Below the pieces are notes generated by a model, which was given only the letters and a program-made list of their open reading frames with translations, searched no databases and was not told the DNA's origin. The translations under genes and the position numbers were made by a program. A stretch of DNA of 64,000 nucleotides, from contig CP074573.1 in NCBI GenBank assembly GCA_018394295.1, positions 2,587,684-2,651,683 on the forward strand, written 5' to 3'. The stretch is from Mycoplasmatota bacterium (GTDB lineage Bacteria > Bacillota_I > Bacilli_A > Haloplasmatales > Haloplasmataceae). This document shows, in pieces, positions 7,300-16,409 of the stretch (positions are counted from its first letter, which is position 1; each line of letters opens with the position of its first letter).

Positions 7300-8571
7300 T
7301 TATTTTATTTTAATGTAAGGTTTTGGTTCTTCAAAAATTTCTGAAGATTGTATATAGTAATCATCAAAAGGTGCATATTCTATTTCAATCTTCTTTCCAG
7401 TTAAAGTATATCCTTCAATTTTACTACGATTTTGATCAAAATAACGTTTACCATATAAGTTATACACATCTACTTTAGTAATAGATTCTTTCTTTGTGAT
7501 GAGATACCGATATATTTTTTTAGTACCATACGAATAGAGTGAACCATCACAATAGTTAACTTTGTCATTACAAGTTACTTTTAGATGTATCCTATCCGCA
7601 AAAATAGACGAAGTTAATACATGATTTTTATACTGATAGTATGTATATGGATTTTCTTTATCACTATTCCTATTTTTATATTCATATGTGTTATCATAAC
7701 TTCTCCATGCATCTACCTCTTCATCGATATAACTAAATTGACCATTATAGCCATTAAGATTATAAGTAACACCTGCTTTATACACCCAGAATATGTCTGT
7801 ATAATTTATCATATCTATTTTTTTCACATATTGCATAAGGGTATCTATATATTGTTCAACACTTATCCTTTCATCTAGCTTCTTATACAAATAAGAGGAA
7901 GTAAATACAGTCTGAATCAATTCATTTTTTGAATACAACAATTCTGGTTTCATTAAAGATTTCTCAATTTTAATATTATACAAGTAAACAGGTGAAACAT
8001 CTTCATCACTATGAATTGCACTATAATATCCATGTTGAATTAAAATCACATATCCATTAGCTATATATTTAATTTCACGACTTTGTTTAAAAGAGGTATC
8101 TTGGTATTCATAGGTTGTAGTAATGACTTTTTCATCAATTATTAATGGAATATTATTCTCTAACATTATTTTTTCATTATAGATAGTTTCAATTGTCTTT
8201 TTGATGTTTCCACTTTCATAACTACGTTCAAAACCATGATTATTAATTTCATATTTTAAATAACTAAGTTGATTATTACCATCATATTCTTTTTCTATTA
8301 ACTCAAGTTTTTTACATCCTGTTTCAAATGAATAAAGCTTATAATGATAATCATCATAATAGGTACAATAAAGCAAATCAGGTACTACAAAGGTTTTCAA
8401 ATACTTGATATGCAGTATTCCAGTAACGGTTGCCACAAATATTGATAATACTAACAACATAACTTTAAAGTGCCTTTTTACTAGTTCACTGCTATTTCTA
8501 TAATCCTTTAACACGACATAAACAATCCATATTAAAGTCGAAGAATAAATAATATAAATTAAATTCGTCAT
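7300..8571 (-). CDS. Unrecognised membrane-anchored protein, start unclear
   Basis: The 423-residue reading frame has two N-terminal membrane helices (IIYSSTLIWIVYVVL and HFKVMLLVLSIFVATVTGIL) and a long, Tyr-rich, probably extracellular C-terminal part. No family is recognised. The annotated ATG at 8571 has no ribosome site. The frame stays open upstream to 8742 and encodes a Lys/Arg-rich stretch followed by another membrane helix (IIIIEFIFLILLILLPV). A strong site AAAGGAG (8712-8706) lies 8 nt before an ATA codon at 8697-8695. The true product may therefore start at this AUA (465 aa), or the gene may have lost its ATG by mutation. It follows a small membrane protein gene and a GLUG pseudogene in the same direction, in a region that contains other broken genes. 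Confidence 0.55.
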   Translation of the reverse strand: MTNLIYIIYSSTLIWIVYVVLKDYRNSSELVKRHFKVMLLVLSIFVATVTGILHIKYLKTFVVPDLLYCTYYDDYHYKLYSFETGCKKLELIEKEYDGNNQLSYLKYEINNHGFERSYESGNIKKTIETIYNEKIMLENNIPLIIDEKVITTTYEYQDTSFKQSREIKYIANGYVILIQHGYYSAIHSDEDVSPVYLYNIKIEKSLMKPELLYSKNELIQTVFTSSYLYKKLDERISVEQYIDTLMQYVKKIDMINYTDIFWVYKAGVTYNLNGYNGQFSYIDEEVDAWRSYDNTYEYKNRNSDKENPYTYYQYKNHVLTSSIFADRIHLKVTCNDKVNYCDGSLYSYGTKKIYRYLITKKESITKVDVYNLYGKRYFDQNRSKIEGYTLTGKKIEIEYAPFDDYYIQSSEIFEEPKPYIKIK

Positions 8572-8742
8572 GATAAAAAATGATGTACTTAAGTTACGTA
8601 CCGGTAATAATATTAGAAGTATTAAAAAAATAAATTCTATAATAATAATTTTTCTTAAACTTTTTAACCTATTTTTTATAAAATATCTTGTGTTTATTTT
8701 AACCGCTCCTTTCTCACATTTATTTAAAGGTAAATGTAAGAA

Positions 8743-9117
8743 TCAACAACGCATCACACAAGAACTATTTATTATAGTTGAATTGTTTATTATTGTTTGA
8801 CTGAATATACATTTCATTTTTACTATTTGTAAACAAATAGGTTTAGGATAATTTCTAAAAAATGACATACTGATAAATACATTCTCTAACTTAGTAATTA
8901 TCCATAGTAAATAAATAATCAAATACGTCATTCCTAATAGATAGAAAGAAAATAGAAGAATCAGTAATCCTAAATATGAATTAGAAGAAGTGATTAAAGA
9001 GGGTTGAATCAATTGATAACTCTTTTTTATAAATAGGTAATAGACACAGGCAATTGAGAAAAAATATAAAATTAGAAACGATATATTTTTCACTTTTGAA
9101 ATAAATTTTTCATTCAT
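8743..9117 (-). CDS. Hypothetical membrane protein, 124 aa
   Basis: Short protein with about two to three hydrophobic segments (ISFLILYFFSIACVYYLFI, YLGLLILLFSFYLLGMTYLIIYLLWII) and no recognisable domain. A purine-rich ribosome site (GAGGGGAAGTGG) precedes the ATG. Its stop codon TGA lies in the same frame as the next gene downstream, so the two are separated only by this stop and 45 nt. It lies 26 bp behind the GLUG pseudogene, suggesting one original three-gene operon. The function is unknown. Confidence 0.5.
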   Translation of the reverse strand: MNEKFISKVKNISFLILYFFSIACVYYLFIKKSYQLIQPSLITSSNSYLGLLILLFSFYLLGMTYLIIYLLWIITKLENVFISMSFFRNYPKPICLQIVKMKCIFSQTIINNSTIINSSCVMRC

Positions 9118-9143
9118 TACACCACTTCCCCTCTTCTTCTATA

Positions 9144-10295
9144 TTAATTAATTAGAACTTTGTCTTGATTGGTTAATCCTTTTAATTGTGGAAAATAGCC
9201 TTCATTAACTAAAGACAAATCCCATATGTTTTCATCTAATTCTATAACATTACGATACCAATTAATATCCAATAATTGTGATTTTGTCACTATTCTTTCA
9301 GTAAATTTAAATTGATCATTAATTAATTGTTCCTCATATTGATAACTGTTTTTAATAGTAGATTCATCTTCCCTATTAACTAGTCCATACGCTTCTTCTT
9401 CCCCACCGTATACATTTCCATAGGAAAAGCAGTTTTCTGTATCTAATCTTCTACTATCACCAGAAATTCCACCCGCCACATTTTTTCCAATCGTATTACC
9501 TACTGAGTAAGAATTGTATATATTTCCCCAGCTTTGTCCAGCTATCCCCCCTGCTCCGTAGCCATTAGCCTGTACATCTGTAACTGAGTAGGAATTTAAT
9601 ATAGTTATTTGAGTGAACCCTGCTAGCCCTCCTACTCCTCGTTTACCTGTTACTTTTCCAATTACATAAGTCGTGTCAATAGTACCTAAACCACTATGGC
9701 CTATTAAACCACCCACCTCATCTTGACCTGTAATTGTTCCTTTAACATAAGATTTAATTACTTCTGTCGTATTATTACTAGCACCAATCAATCCACCTAC
9801 TCGAATTAAACCATTTACATCTCCTATAAATGAACTATTTTGAATTGTTCCAAAATCATTGTAACCAACAAATCCACCAGTATTCTCATATCCAGTAACA
9901 GTACCTTCAATATGAACATTGTCAATTAAACCTCTATTCATATTCGCGATAACACCCGTATATTCAGCATATCGCGCTTTAATTGATACATTCTTTAATT
10001 TTTAATCTTTAATAACCGCATTATTTAATGTACAAAAAAACAGGGTTTGATTTACATTAGTTAATGTTTTATGATTACCATCAAAAACCCCATCAAAGTA
10101 GGATTCTTCACACTCCGTATAATATTCTGTTTCTTCTTTTCTTTTTGATAAATCCAAATCATTCATTAGTTTATAATGTCCATTTGGATTGATTTTTATT
10201 TTTTCAAAGTCATTTAAAGTATAGATACGTTTTGGTATATACTCGATAGATAACACTAAACAAAATAGGAGTAGAAACATTATTCGATAATACAA
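9144..10295 (-). pseudogene. GLUG-repeat surface protein, interrupted by a stop
   Basis: Two frames in the same register (10295-10002 and 9941-9144) form one gene with a single TAA at 10004-10002. The sequence across the stop continues naturally (AVIKD-stop-KLKNVSIKARYAEYTGVIANMNRG), so a TTA to TAA change is the simplest explanation. The N-terminal part has a signal-peptide-like helix and a YKLMNDLDLS block. The C-terminal part has at least five GLUG-type repeats (GGFVGYNDFGTIQNSS, GGLIGASNN, GGLIGHSGLGTI, GGLAGF, GGIAGQS, GGISGDS), found in extracellular adhesin-like proteins. Upstream, the frame is open right up to the IS end at 10340, so the original start was probably removed. The intact protein would have been secreted. 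Confidence 0.8.
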
Positions 10296-10342
10296 TTTAA
10301 AACGTTTAAACCAATAATCAAAAGGATATAGATGTAAAATAT

Positions 10343-10396
10343 ACCCTATAGTGTGGACACTTTGAAAAAGAAAGTGTTCCCTCTATAGGGTATTTT
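10343..10396 (+). terminator. Hairpin terminator inside the IS left end
   Basis: Outer stem ACCCTATAG / CTATAGGGT and inner stem GGACACTTT / AAAGTGTTCC (one bulge), followed by ATTTTTG. It can stop transcription entering the IS from the left flank and so keep transposase expression low. Confidence 0.65.
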
Positions 10397-10439
10397 TGTA
10401 TGTTATAATAATTTTAGTGTGTATTAAGGAGAAGAGGAT

Positions 10440-11003
10440 ATGAGCATTAATGTATTTAATGAAACAGAAATTGAACTAATAAAAAATAATCCAAATGTTA
10501 AGCGTGTGTCAAGTAAATCTATTACTTATACCCTTGAATTCAAGATTGACTTTATGCATGAATATAGAGGCGGAAAATTACCACGTCAAATATTTATTGA
10601 ACATGGTTTTGATGTTGATATTATAGGGATGAAACGAATAGAACAATGTGCAACTAGATGGAAGAGACTTTATAATGACGGAGGCGTTGTTTCACTTGAT
10701 GATTCCCGTAAAGATAATCGAGGAAGATATAAGCATGAAATTCAAACCGAAGAACAAGAGATTGAGAAATTAAAGGCTAAAATTGCTTTAATAGAAATGG
10801 AAAATGATATGTTAAAAAAGCTCGACGAAAGCGAAAGGAGGAATGGGAAAGAAATAAGAAAAAGTGATAAATTTGAGATGATCAAAAAGTCATCCATAAA
10901 TCTAGAAGACCAGGAATACAAGATTATTTATGTAGTGTGGCAGAAGTATCAAGAAGTGGTTACTATAACTACCATTCAGAAAAATCAAAGAAGAATAGAA
11001 TGA
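10440..11003 (+). CDS. IS3-family transposase OrfA
   Basis: N-terminal transposase subunit, 187 residues. The first half has a helix-turn-helix (FKIDFMHEYRGGKLPRQIFIEHGFDVDIIGMKRIEQCATRWKRLY) for terminal repeat recognition. It is followed by a leucine-zipper-like coiled coil (EEQEIEKLKAKIALIEMENDMLKKL). The frame overlaps orfB. A slippery AAA AAG at 10884-10889 lies inside the overlap window that opens at 10877, so a -1 shift there would give the OrfAB fusion transposase. A ribosome site (AAGGAGAAGAGG) precedes the ATG. Confidence 0.85.
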   Translation: MSINVFNETEIELIKNNPNVKRVSSKSITYTLEFKIDFMHEYRGGKLPRQIFIEHGFDVDIIGMKRIEQCATRWKRLYNDGGVVSLDDSRKDNRGRYKHEIQTEEQEIEKLKAKIALIEMENDMLKKLDESERRNGKEIRKSDKFEMIKKSSINLEDQEYKIIYVVWQKYQEVVTITTIQKNQRRIE

Positions 11004-11740
11004 AAAAGGAACAAAATGATAAGAAAAGATTTAAACTCATCAAGGAAGTATTTGAGGTTGGAAAGAAAAAGTATGGTGCTAAACAAATTAAGATGCATTT
11101 AAAGGAAAACATGAATTTGAAGTCCATTAGAAGAATTATGAGTAAATATGGTCTAGTATGTAAAATACGTAGACAGGATCCTTATAAGCAGATGTTAAAA
11201 GCAGATCAAAACCATAGAGTACACAAGAATCATTTAAATAGAAACTTTGATCAGCAGTCTCCATATAAGGTGTTACTGACTGATATTACGTATATAAGGT
11301 ATAATAATAGATTCGCATATTTATCTACCATATTAGATGGTAGTACGAAAGAATTAGTTGCTTATAAGGTATCAAATAATCTTAAAATTGACTTTGTATT
11401 GGATACAGTTAAAGAATTAGACAATATAAACTTACCCGAAAATGCCATTATACATTCGGACCAAGGAAGTCATTATACAAGTCCTAAATTCTCAAAAGAA
11501 GTGAGGTCAAGAAACTTACTTCAATCAATGTCTCGTAGAGGTAACTGTTGGGATAATGCACCTATAGAATCGTTCTTTGGCCATATGAAAGACTATATAG
11601 ACTTTTCAGAATGTAAAACATTAAAAGATGTAGAACTAAAAATAGATGATTATATGTACTATTACAATCACCAAAGATATCAGTGGAAACTAAATAAGCT
11701 GACTCCTATTGAATTCAGGAATCAGCTTAAAGCAGCATAA
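10937..11740 (+). CDS. IS3-family transposase OrfB, DDE integrase domain
   Basis: Catalytic subunit of the transposase (retroviral integrase fold, rve). The acidic triad is visible: Asp in LLTDITYIR, Asp in IIHSDQGSHYTS and Glu in NAPIESFFGHMK, with the spacing between the last two typical of IS3 transposases. The N-terminal part has the HTH_21-like block KKYGAKQIKMHL. GTG 10937 is the first possible start in this frame, but most product is expected as an OrfAB fusion through the -1 frameshift, because the frame is open upstream to 10877. The reading frame is intact, so the element may still be active. Confidence 0.88.
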   Translation: MAEVSRSGYYNYHSEKSKKNRMKKEQNDKKRFKLIKEVFEVGKKKYGAKQIKMHLKENMNLKSIRRIMSKYGLVCKIRRQDPYKQMLKADQNHRVHKNHLNRNFDQQSPYKVLLTDITYIRYNNRFAYLSTILDGSTKELVAYKVSNNLKIDFVLDTVKELDNINLPENAIIHSDQGSHYTSPKFSKEVRSRNLLQSMSRRGNCWDNAPIESFFGHMKDYIDFSECKTLKDVELKIDDYMYYYNHQRYQWKLNKLTPIEFRNQLKAA

Positions 11741-11758
11741 TATAATATATTCTTTTTT

Positions 11759-12022
11759 TCAATATGTCCTTGACATAGGGTACAGTTTAAGATGTTGTGT
11801 TTGTTCTTTTTTTTGTACAAATAAAAGCTTCTGATTTATTTTATCTTGGTAAAGTCTTATCAAAATGAATATAAATACTACACCTATTAAAAATATTGCG
11901 ATTAAACAGATATTAATGGATGTAATAAAGAACAAGTTTCTAAATATTATTTTGGCTGTAATTAATAATAAGATTGTTAGAATTAGATATCTCTTAATGA
12001 ACCAAATGATACATTTTCTCAT
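11759..12022 (-). pseudogene. Small membrane protein, 3' end cut by the IS
   Basis: The frame encodes two membrane helices (YLILTILLLITAKIIF and INICLIAIFLIGVVFIFILI). Its last seven codons run into the IS terminal repeat, so the natural C-terminus is lost. It lies 27 bp behind a LytTR-domain gene. LytTR regulators are often paired with a small membrane protein (for example DUF3021 or other membrane inhibitors of LytTR systems), and this could be such a partner. The truncation prevents a firm family call. Confidence 0.5.
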
Positions 12023-12049
12023 CTTTCTCCCCCTCGATTATATTTACTA

Positions 12050-12499
12050 CTATATATCTAAATACTCTTTGAATATTAAATAGTAAGTTCTAGTGATATC
12101 AATTTTAGCATCATCAGTCATCATCAAGATAAATTTACGATTGATTATAGGCTTTATTCTTCGAATTTTTTGAATATTAACCACATATGATTTGTTAACT
12201 CGTAAAAAAGAATCAGGAAACTTAGATTCTATCTGATATAACTTTTCTTTTACTAAATATTGATGTTTATTTGTATAAGCATATACACAATCTTTAACAG
12301 CTTCAAAATAGAGGATATCATTTATCTGAATTCGATGGTAAGTTTGATTTAAAAACCCTAATATTGTCTTTTGATCTTGTATGTATAGCTCTTTTTTTAT
12401 AAGAATAAATTCTGCATCATCTTCTGAAACAAAGGTTAACTCCTTAGTAAGCAATTCTTTTATCTCATCTTGCTCATCCTTGCTAGCAATTAATTTTAT
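12050..12499 (-). pseudogene. LytTR-domain DNA-binding regulator, 5' truncated
   Basis: The LytTR domain is clear: INDILYFEAVKDCVYAYTNKHQYLVKEKLYQIESKFPDSFLRVNKSYVVNIQKIRRIKP matches the beta-fold DNA-binding core, with the FLRVNKSYVVN signature. Upstream of the only possible start (TTG 12454, no ribosome site), protein-like sequence continues in frame (SIKLIASKDEQDEIKE) to about 12499, where it meets the equally beheaded transglutaminase gene of the other strand. No ATG, GTG or TTG with a ribosome site exists, and a TGA closes the frame beyond. The gene has therefore probably lost its start codon and promoter in a deletion. Confidence 0.7.
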
Positions 12500-13373
12500 A
12501 GACTTGGCTGATTGGTTATCAAATGATATCAGAGTTATTTTTCAAACTGTACAAGGTCTTTTAATTCATGGCGCATGGTTAAGATTTTATAAAGTAGAAA
12601 ATGAATTTTCATATACTGTTTGTGTAGAGGATCTTCTAAAGAAAACTCAAAGTATTAATAATCAATCACTTACTATTCCTCGTTCACCAGAAGATAGAAT
12701 TGTAGTGTCCTGTCGTGAGTTCGCTGTGTTATTTTGTGCTATTTTAAGAGCGAAAAATATACCATCCAGGGTTAGATGTGGTTTTTCGACCTATCTAGCA
12801 AAAGAGGGTTATTATGAAGACCACTGGATTTGTGAGTACTGGAAAAATAATAGGTGGATAAAAGTTGATCCACAAATTGATCCATTCCAACAAAGCAGTT
12901 TAATTCATTGGGCGTTAAAAGACAATACTACCAGTGATAAATACAAGGACCTTATTAAAAATTTAAACCCACTAGATTTATCTAGTGATCACTTTATAAC
13001 CGCAGGTAAAGCTTGGCTACAATGTAGAAAAGAAGGCTTAAATTCAAATCGTTTCGGGATATATGGAAATCCAGAAGAATATGGTTTAAAAACCCTTTAT
13101 GGCTTATGGTTTATAAGAGGCAATTTATTAAGAGATTTTGCATGTTTAAACAAAGTGGAAACAGTACCATTTTTGAATCGATTAGATAATAAACTTAATT
13201 GACAAAGTTGGGAACTAGTAGCGAAAAAAAATGAAGAAATTAATGAAGATGATTTAAAACTATTAGACCGAATCGCTTTTATTACCATGAATCCTAATAA
13301 ATATTATGATGAGATAAAATATATTTATAATACTTACCAAAAAACTCAAGTTCCACAAGAAATTTTAAAATAA
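12498..13373 (+). pseudogene. Transglutaminase-like protein, 5' truncated with an internal stop
   Basis: The sequence has a transglutaminase-type core: SCREFAVLFCAILRAKNIPSRVRCGF supplies the catalytic Cys, EDHWICEYW the His and WIKVDPQID the Asp. The N-terminal block VIFQTVQGLLIHGAWLRFY fits this family, but about 30 residues and the start codon before it are missing. At 13200-13202 a TGA interrupts the frame, after which family-like sequence continues (QSWELVAKKNEEINEDDLKLLDRIAFITMNPNKYYDEI) to TAA 13371-13373, so a Trp codon probably mutated to TGA. Two independent lesions make this a pseudogene. A terminator follows at 13397. Confidence 0.75.
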
Positions 13374-13396
13374 TACTTAGAAAAATTTATTTATAT

Positions 13397-13427
13397 AAGA
13401 GAAAAAAAATTAATCTTCTCTTTTTTT
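13397..13427 (+). terminator. Terminator after the transglutaminase pseudogene
   Basis: AAGAGAA / TTCTCTT stem with an A-rich loop and seven T behind it. Confidence 0.7.
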
Positions 13428-13718
13428 ATTCTTTATTTTGGTGTTACTACAAAATATCTCTCCAACTACATATACTGGCTCAAGTGGTTACAACTATTTA
13501 ACACAGAAAAAGATACTGTATACATTAACATTTTTTGTACAATCCCAAACCTCATACTCTAATACAAGGAGCAATTTACATGTAATTTGTTTAAAACTTG
13601 AAATGCTAAGTTAAATTAAATATAATAAAATAGATAAAAAATGATACAACATATTTGTAAGGAGTCACAAGAAGATATAATTTATTAAGACATAATAATA
13701 TAAATTGGAGGAATCAAG
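13428..13718. other. Intergenic stretch without a supported gene
   Basis: About 290 bp of AT-rich sequence before the VOC gene. No open frame with a ribosome site, no strong hairpin and no convincing promoter are seen, apart from GGAGG at 13708 that serves the next gene. Confidence 0.5.
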
Positions 13719-14108
13719 ATGAAATTAGGAGCGATAGGTTTCTTTGTAGAAAACTTGGATTTAATGGTTAAATTCTATAGGGACGTAATGAATATGAAAC
13801 AAAATATTGATATCGATGGTTTTGCTGGATTTATAACAGAAGATGGTTTTTTCTTTAATTTATGTACAAGAGGTGAAAGGGAAAACTTATCATCAATACC
13901 AATATCTTATCCCAAAGGACTAAATGGTACTATGGAGTTATCCTTTGGTGTTCCAAAATATGAAGATGTGGACATGGAGTATGAACGATTAATAAAAGCA
14001 GGTGCAAAACCTGTTAGTAAACCTGTTACCAAGCCATATGGCTTGCGAGAAGCCTATGTTGCTGACCCTGAAGGTAATCTTATTGAAATTGTTTCGTCTA
14101 ACGAGTGA
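13719..14108 (+). CDS. VOC-family (glyoxalase/bleomycin resistance) protein
   Basis: Vicinal-oxygen-chelate fold protein, 129 residues, with two beta-alpha-beta-beta-beta units. The start MKLGAIGFFVENLDLMVKFYRDVMNMK is the usual first unit, and LREAYVADPEGNLIEIVSSN is the second unit with the C-terminal Glu metal ligand. The first unit lacks the usual N-terminal His/Gln ligand (GAIGFFV), so metal binding is not certain. Members include lyases, dioxygenases and drug-binding proteins, and the substrate cannot be deduced. GGAGG lies 8 bp before the ATG. It is a monocistronic unit between the decaying island and the ABC/two-component operon. Confidence 0.85.
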   Translation: MKLGAIGFFVENLDLMVKFYRDVMNMKQNIDIDGFAGFITEDGFFFNLCTRGERENLSSIPISYPKGLNGTMELSFGVPKYEDVDMEYERLIKAGAKPVSKPVTKPYGLREAYVADPEGNLIEIVSSNE

Positions 14109-14136
14109 TTTTTTGTACATAATTTAATTATTTAAG

Positions 14137-14166
14137 AAAAAAGGAACCTATCAAGATTCCTTTTAA
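14137..14166 (+). terminator. Weak terminator after the VOC gene
   Basis: AAAAAAGGAA / TTCCTTTT with a 10-nt loop, 28 bp after the stop codon. Confidence 0.5.
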
Positions 14167-14323
14167 AAACTATTTTATCAACATTATTTTTAAACATAGC
14201 CAAATGAAAAAAGATATTCATAATTGTTATATAAGTATATAATAATTTAAATATCTTTTTTAATTTATATATTTATACGGACTGTAAATCTACTATTTTA
14301 TCAATTCCATATTAGAATCAAAA

Positions 14324-15715
14324 TTACACAACAGGTAGCGTAAAACTGATTTTAGTTCCCTTACCTAGTGAACTTTTAACAAATATTCTTCCACCATGTC
14401 TATTTATAATTTCTTTACATATAGCCAGTCCTAATCCAACACCTTCATAGTCAGATTTTTTTGATGCTTGACCTTGATAATAATAATCAAATATATAAGG
14501 TAAATCTCTAGCATCAATACCCTCACCATTATCTTCAACAGATATTAACAATTCATGGTCTTGTCTGTATGTTTCTAATATTAAAGTTCCATTCTCTGGA
14601 GTATGCTTAATCGCGTTGTTGTAGAAATTTAAAATTACTTGTTCAATTCGAATCACATCGACATTAATCATACACTTTGGTATATTATTCTTTATAATTA
14701 TTTTTCTTTTGTTCTCTTTATCTATAATTTGTTTTAGTATTTTATCAAAAACTTCATCAGCATATATTTCTTCAAAATTATACTTAAACTGATTCATATC
14801 TTCTTGAGCATATTTAAATAAATCCTCTACTTGATTCATCAAGTTTTTCATTTTATCTTGGATAATTATTTGATAATTAAGTCTTGTAGCTTCATCTTTT
14901 GCAACCCCGCTAACTAAACCTTCAATATAGGCATTTATTGTAGCTATAGGTGTTTTAAGTTCATGACTAATAGTAGTTAAGAAACTCTTTCTTTGTCCTT
15001 CATATGATTGTTTCTTCTTCATTAAATAAGATAATTCTTCTACCATACGATTATAACTAATATATATTGATTGTTCTCTAGACTCTTTAGGTAATTTTAA
15101 TGGTTTGAAAATACCTTTGGATACATGATTTAATCCCTCAATAAGTTCCTCAAATTCATTAGTTGTCTGTTTCTTATGGTTTATAATGGTCGCAATGATA
15201 GATATAACGAATAGTATACTAAATAAACTGATACTAATAATCCATTCAGATGGCATCTTCATTCCATCATTTCTGTTATTTATAGCCACCTCAAATAGGA
15301 CATACCCTTCAACAGATTCTTGGTTATATATTGGATAAGAAATTAAATGTTTTCCCTCATTCCTCACTTTATAACTATAATCATAATACATGTGCTCTAC
15401 TAGATCAATTTGAATACCTAGTTCAAATTGACTATTATATTTATATAATACATATCCATTTAAATCAGTAACTGTACAAGCTATATTTTCCTTCTTAAGT
15501 TCCTCATCTAATTGTTTTTGTACATCATTTGAAAGCGGCCAATTATCAAGAATTAAAAGATATTCTGGGTTTACTTTAAGTCTAATCTCATTAATAGGGT
15601 TTTGATCTTCTTTAATAAGGCTATTCTTCCAACCAATAAGTAAGGTGATGACAATACCAATTGAGCATAAAATTGTAATTACATAACTTATTTTATAAAG
15701 TCTATGCCTCATCAA
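14324..15715 (-). CDS. Sensor histidine kinase
   Basis: Membrane sensor kinase of 463 residues. Two membrane helices (about 9-27 and 157-180) enclose an extracellular sensor domain of about 125 residues. A HAMP-like linker, HisKA domain with the phosphorylated His in TISHELKTPIATI, and HATPase_c follow: N box NFYNNAIKHT, G1 DNGEGID, G2 GVGLGLAICKEI, and the C-terminal GTKISFTLPVV. The gene overlaps the response regulator by 14 bp. The large extracellular domain differs from the short intramembrane BceS type, so it probably senses a ligand directly. Confidence 0.93.
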   Translation of the reverse strand: MMRHRLYKISYVITILCSIGIVITLLIGWKNSLIKEDQNPINEIRLKVNPEYLLILDNWPLSNDVQKQLDEELKKENIACTVTDLNGYVLYKYNSQFELGIQIDLVEHMYYDYSYKVRNEGKHLISYPIYNQESVEGYVLFEVAINNRNDGMKMPSEWIISISLFSILFVISIIATIINHKKQTTNEFEELIEGLNHVSKGIFKPLKLPKESREQSIYISYNRMVEELSYLMKKKQSYEGQRKSFLTTISHELKTPIATINAYIEGLVSGVAKDEATRLNYQIIIQDKMKNLMNQVEDLFKYAQEDMNQFKYNFEEIYADEVFDKILKQIIDKENKRKIIIKNNIPKCMINVDVIRIEQVILNFYNNAIKHTPENGTLILETYRQDHELLISVEDNGEGIDARDLPYIFDYYYQGQASKKSDYEGVGLGLAICKEIINRHGGRIFVKSSLGKGTKISFTLPVV

Positions 15716-16403
15716 ACTTATACCCCACTCCCCATATTGTCTTAATATATTCTGGATTAGATGGATCTACTTCAATTTTTGTTCTTAGTTTTCTTATATG
15801 AACGGTAACGGTTCCTATCTCTCCAAACTCATCAATTCCCCATACTTGATCGTATATTTCTTCTTTAGAAAAGACTTTTCCTGGATTAGTGGCTAAAAGA
15901 CATAAGATTTCAAATTCTTTACTAACTAGTTCTATCTTTTTATCATTTATTCTTACTAAATGCTTTTTGATATCAATCATCATATCTTTAATAAATAATC
16001 TCTCATCTGAAGCGTTGTTATTTTTTGACATATACCTTCTTAACTGAGCTTTAACATGGGCAACAGCAACAGCTGGACTAAAGGGTTTGGTTAAATAATC
16101 ATCTGCCCCTAATCCAAGAGAGAGTATTTTATCAATGTCTGTATCCTTAGCACTAAGCATAATAATAGGAATATCTGATTCATTACGTATACGTCTGCAA
16201 ATCTCCATCCCATCATCATCTGGGAGCATGATATCTAAAATAACAAGAGAAGGAGAGAAACTTTTAAATTTCTCATAAGCTTCTCTTCCATTATAAGCAG
16301 TCATTGCTTTTATCCCTTCATTCTCCATAAAATCACAAAGTATATTAGCAATTTCCTTCTCATCATCTACAACAAGTACACGTTTCTCGTTCATATAAAT
16401 CAC
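15702..16403 (-). CDS. OmpR/PhoB-type response regulator
   Basis: Response regulator of 233 residues. The receiver domain has the acidic pair in VVDDEKE, the phosphorylated Asp in LVILDIMLPDDDG, the Ser switch (IIMLSAKDTD) and the Lys of YLTKPFSP. The C-terminal winged helix (about 135-232) contains the FEILCLLATNPGKVFSKEEIYDQVWG and VTVHIRKLRTKIE blocks of the Trans_reg_C family. It is placed between the ABC permease (6 bp upstream) and the kinase (14 bp overlap). The 11-bp tandem repeat at 19639-19660 upstream of the operon is its likely target. Confidence 0.94.
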   Translation of the reverse strand: MIYMNEKRVLVVDDEKEIANILCDFMENEGIKAMTAYNGREAYEKFKSFSPSLVILDIMLPDDDGMEICRRIRNESDIPIIMLSAKDTDIDKILSLGLGADDYLTKPFSPAVAVAHVKAQLRRYMSKNNNASDERLFIKDMMIDIKKHLVRINDKKIELVSKEFEILCLLATNPGKVFSKEEIYDQVWGIDEFGEIGTVTVHIRKLRTKIEVDPSNPEYIKTIWGVGYKFDEA

Positions 16404-16409
16404 CTCAAT

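Larger units (their letters stand above)
10340..11784 (+). mobile_element. IS3-family (IS150-like) insertion sequence
   Basis: A 1445-bp element with imperfect terminal inverted repeats of about 32 bp. The left end reads TATACCCTATAGTGTGGACA and the right end, read inwards, TGTACCCTATGTCAAGGACA; both continue into TTGAAAAA. It carries overlapping orfA and orfB, as in IS150, which is of nearly the same length. No target duplication is visible (TAAAA on the left, GTTTA on the right), so the flanks were probably rearranged after insertion. It cuts the 3' end of a membrane protein gene on its right and the 5' end of the GLUG gene on its left. Confidence 0.9.

Noticed and set aside
10335..11789. 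Target-site duplication of the IS3 element
   Set aside because: The bases next to the two ends (TAAAA and GTTTA) do not match, even when the ends are moved by one or two positions.
12381..12497. Upstream start of the transglutaminase gene at 12381
   Set aside because: This part of the frame lies opposite the LytTR coding sequence and encodes Ser-rich nonsense. The homologous sequence begins only at about 12498.
8743..13202. In-frame TGA codons (8743-8745 and 13200-13202) as a sign that TGA encodes Trp
   Set aside because: Most genes read full length under the standard code and several end with TGA at the expected place (for example 393-395 and 22552-22554). The TGA at 13202 occurs in a gene that is also 5' truncated.
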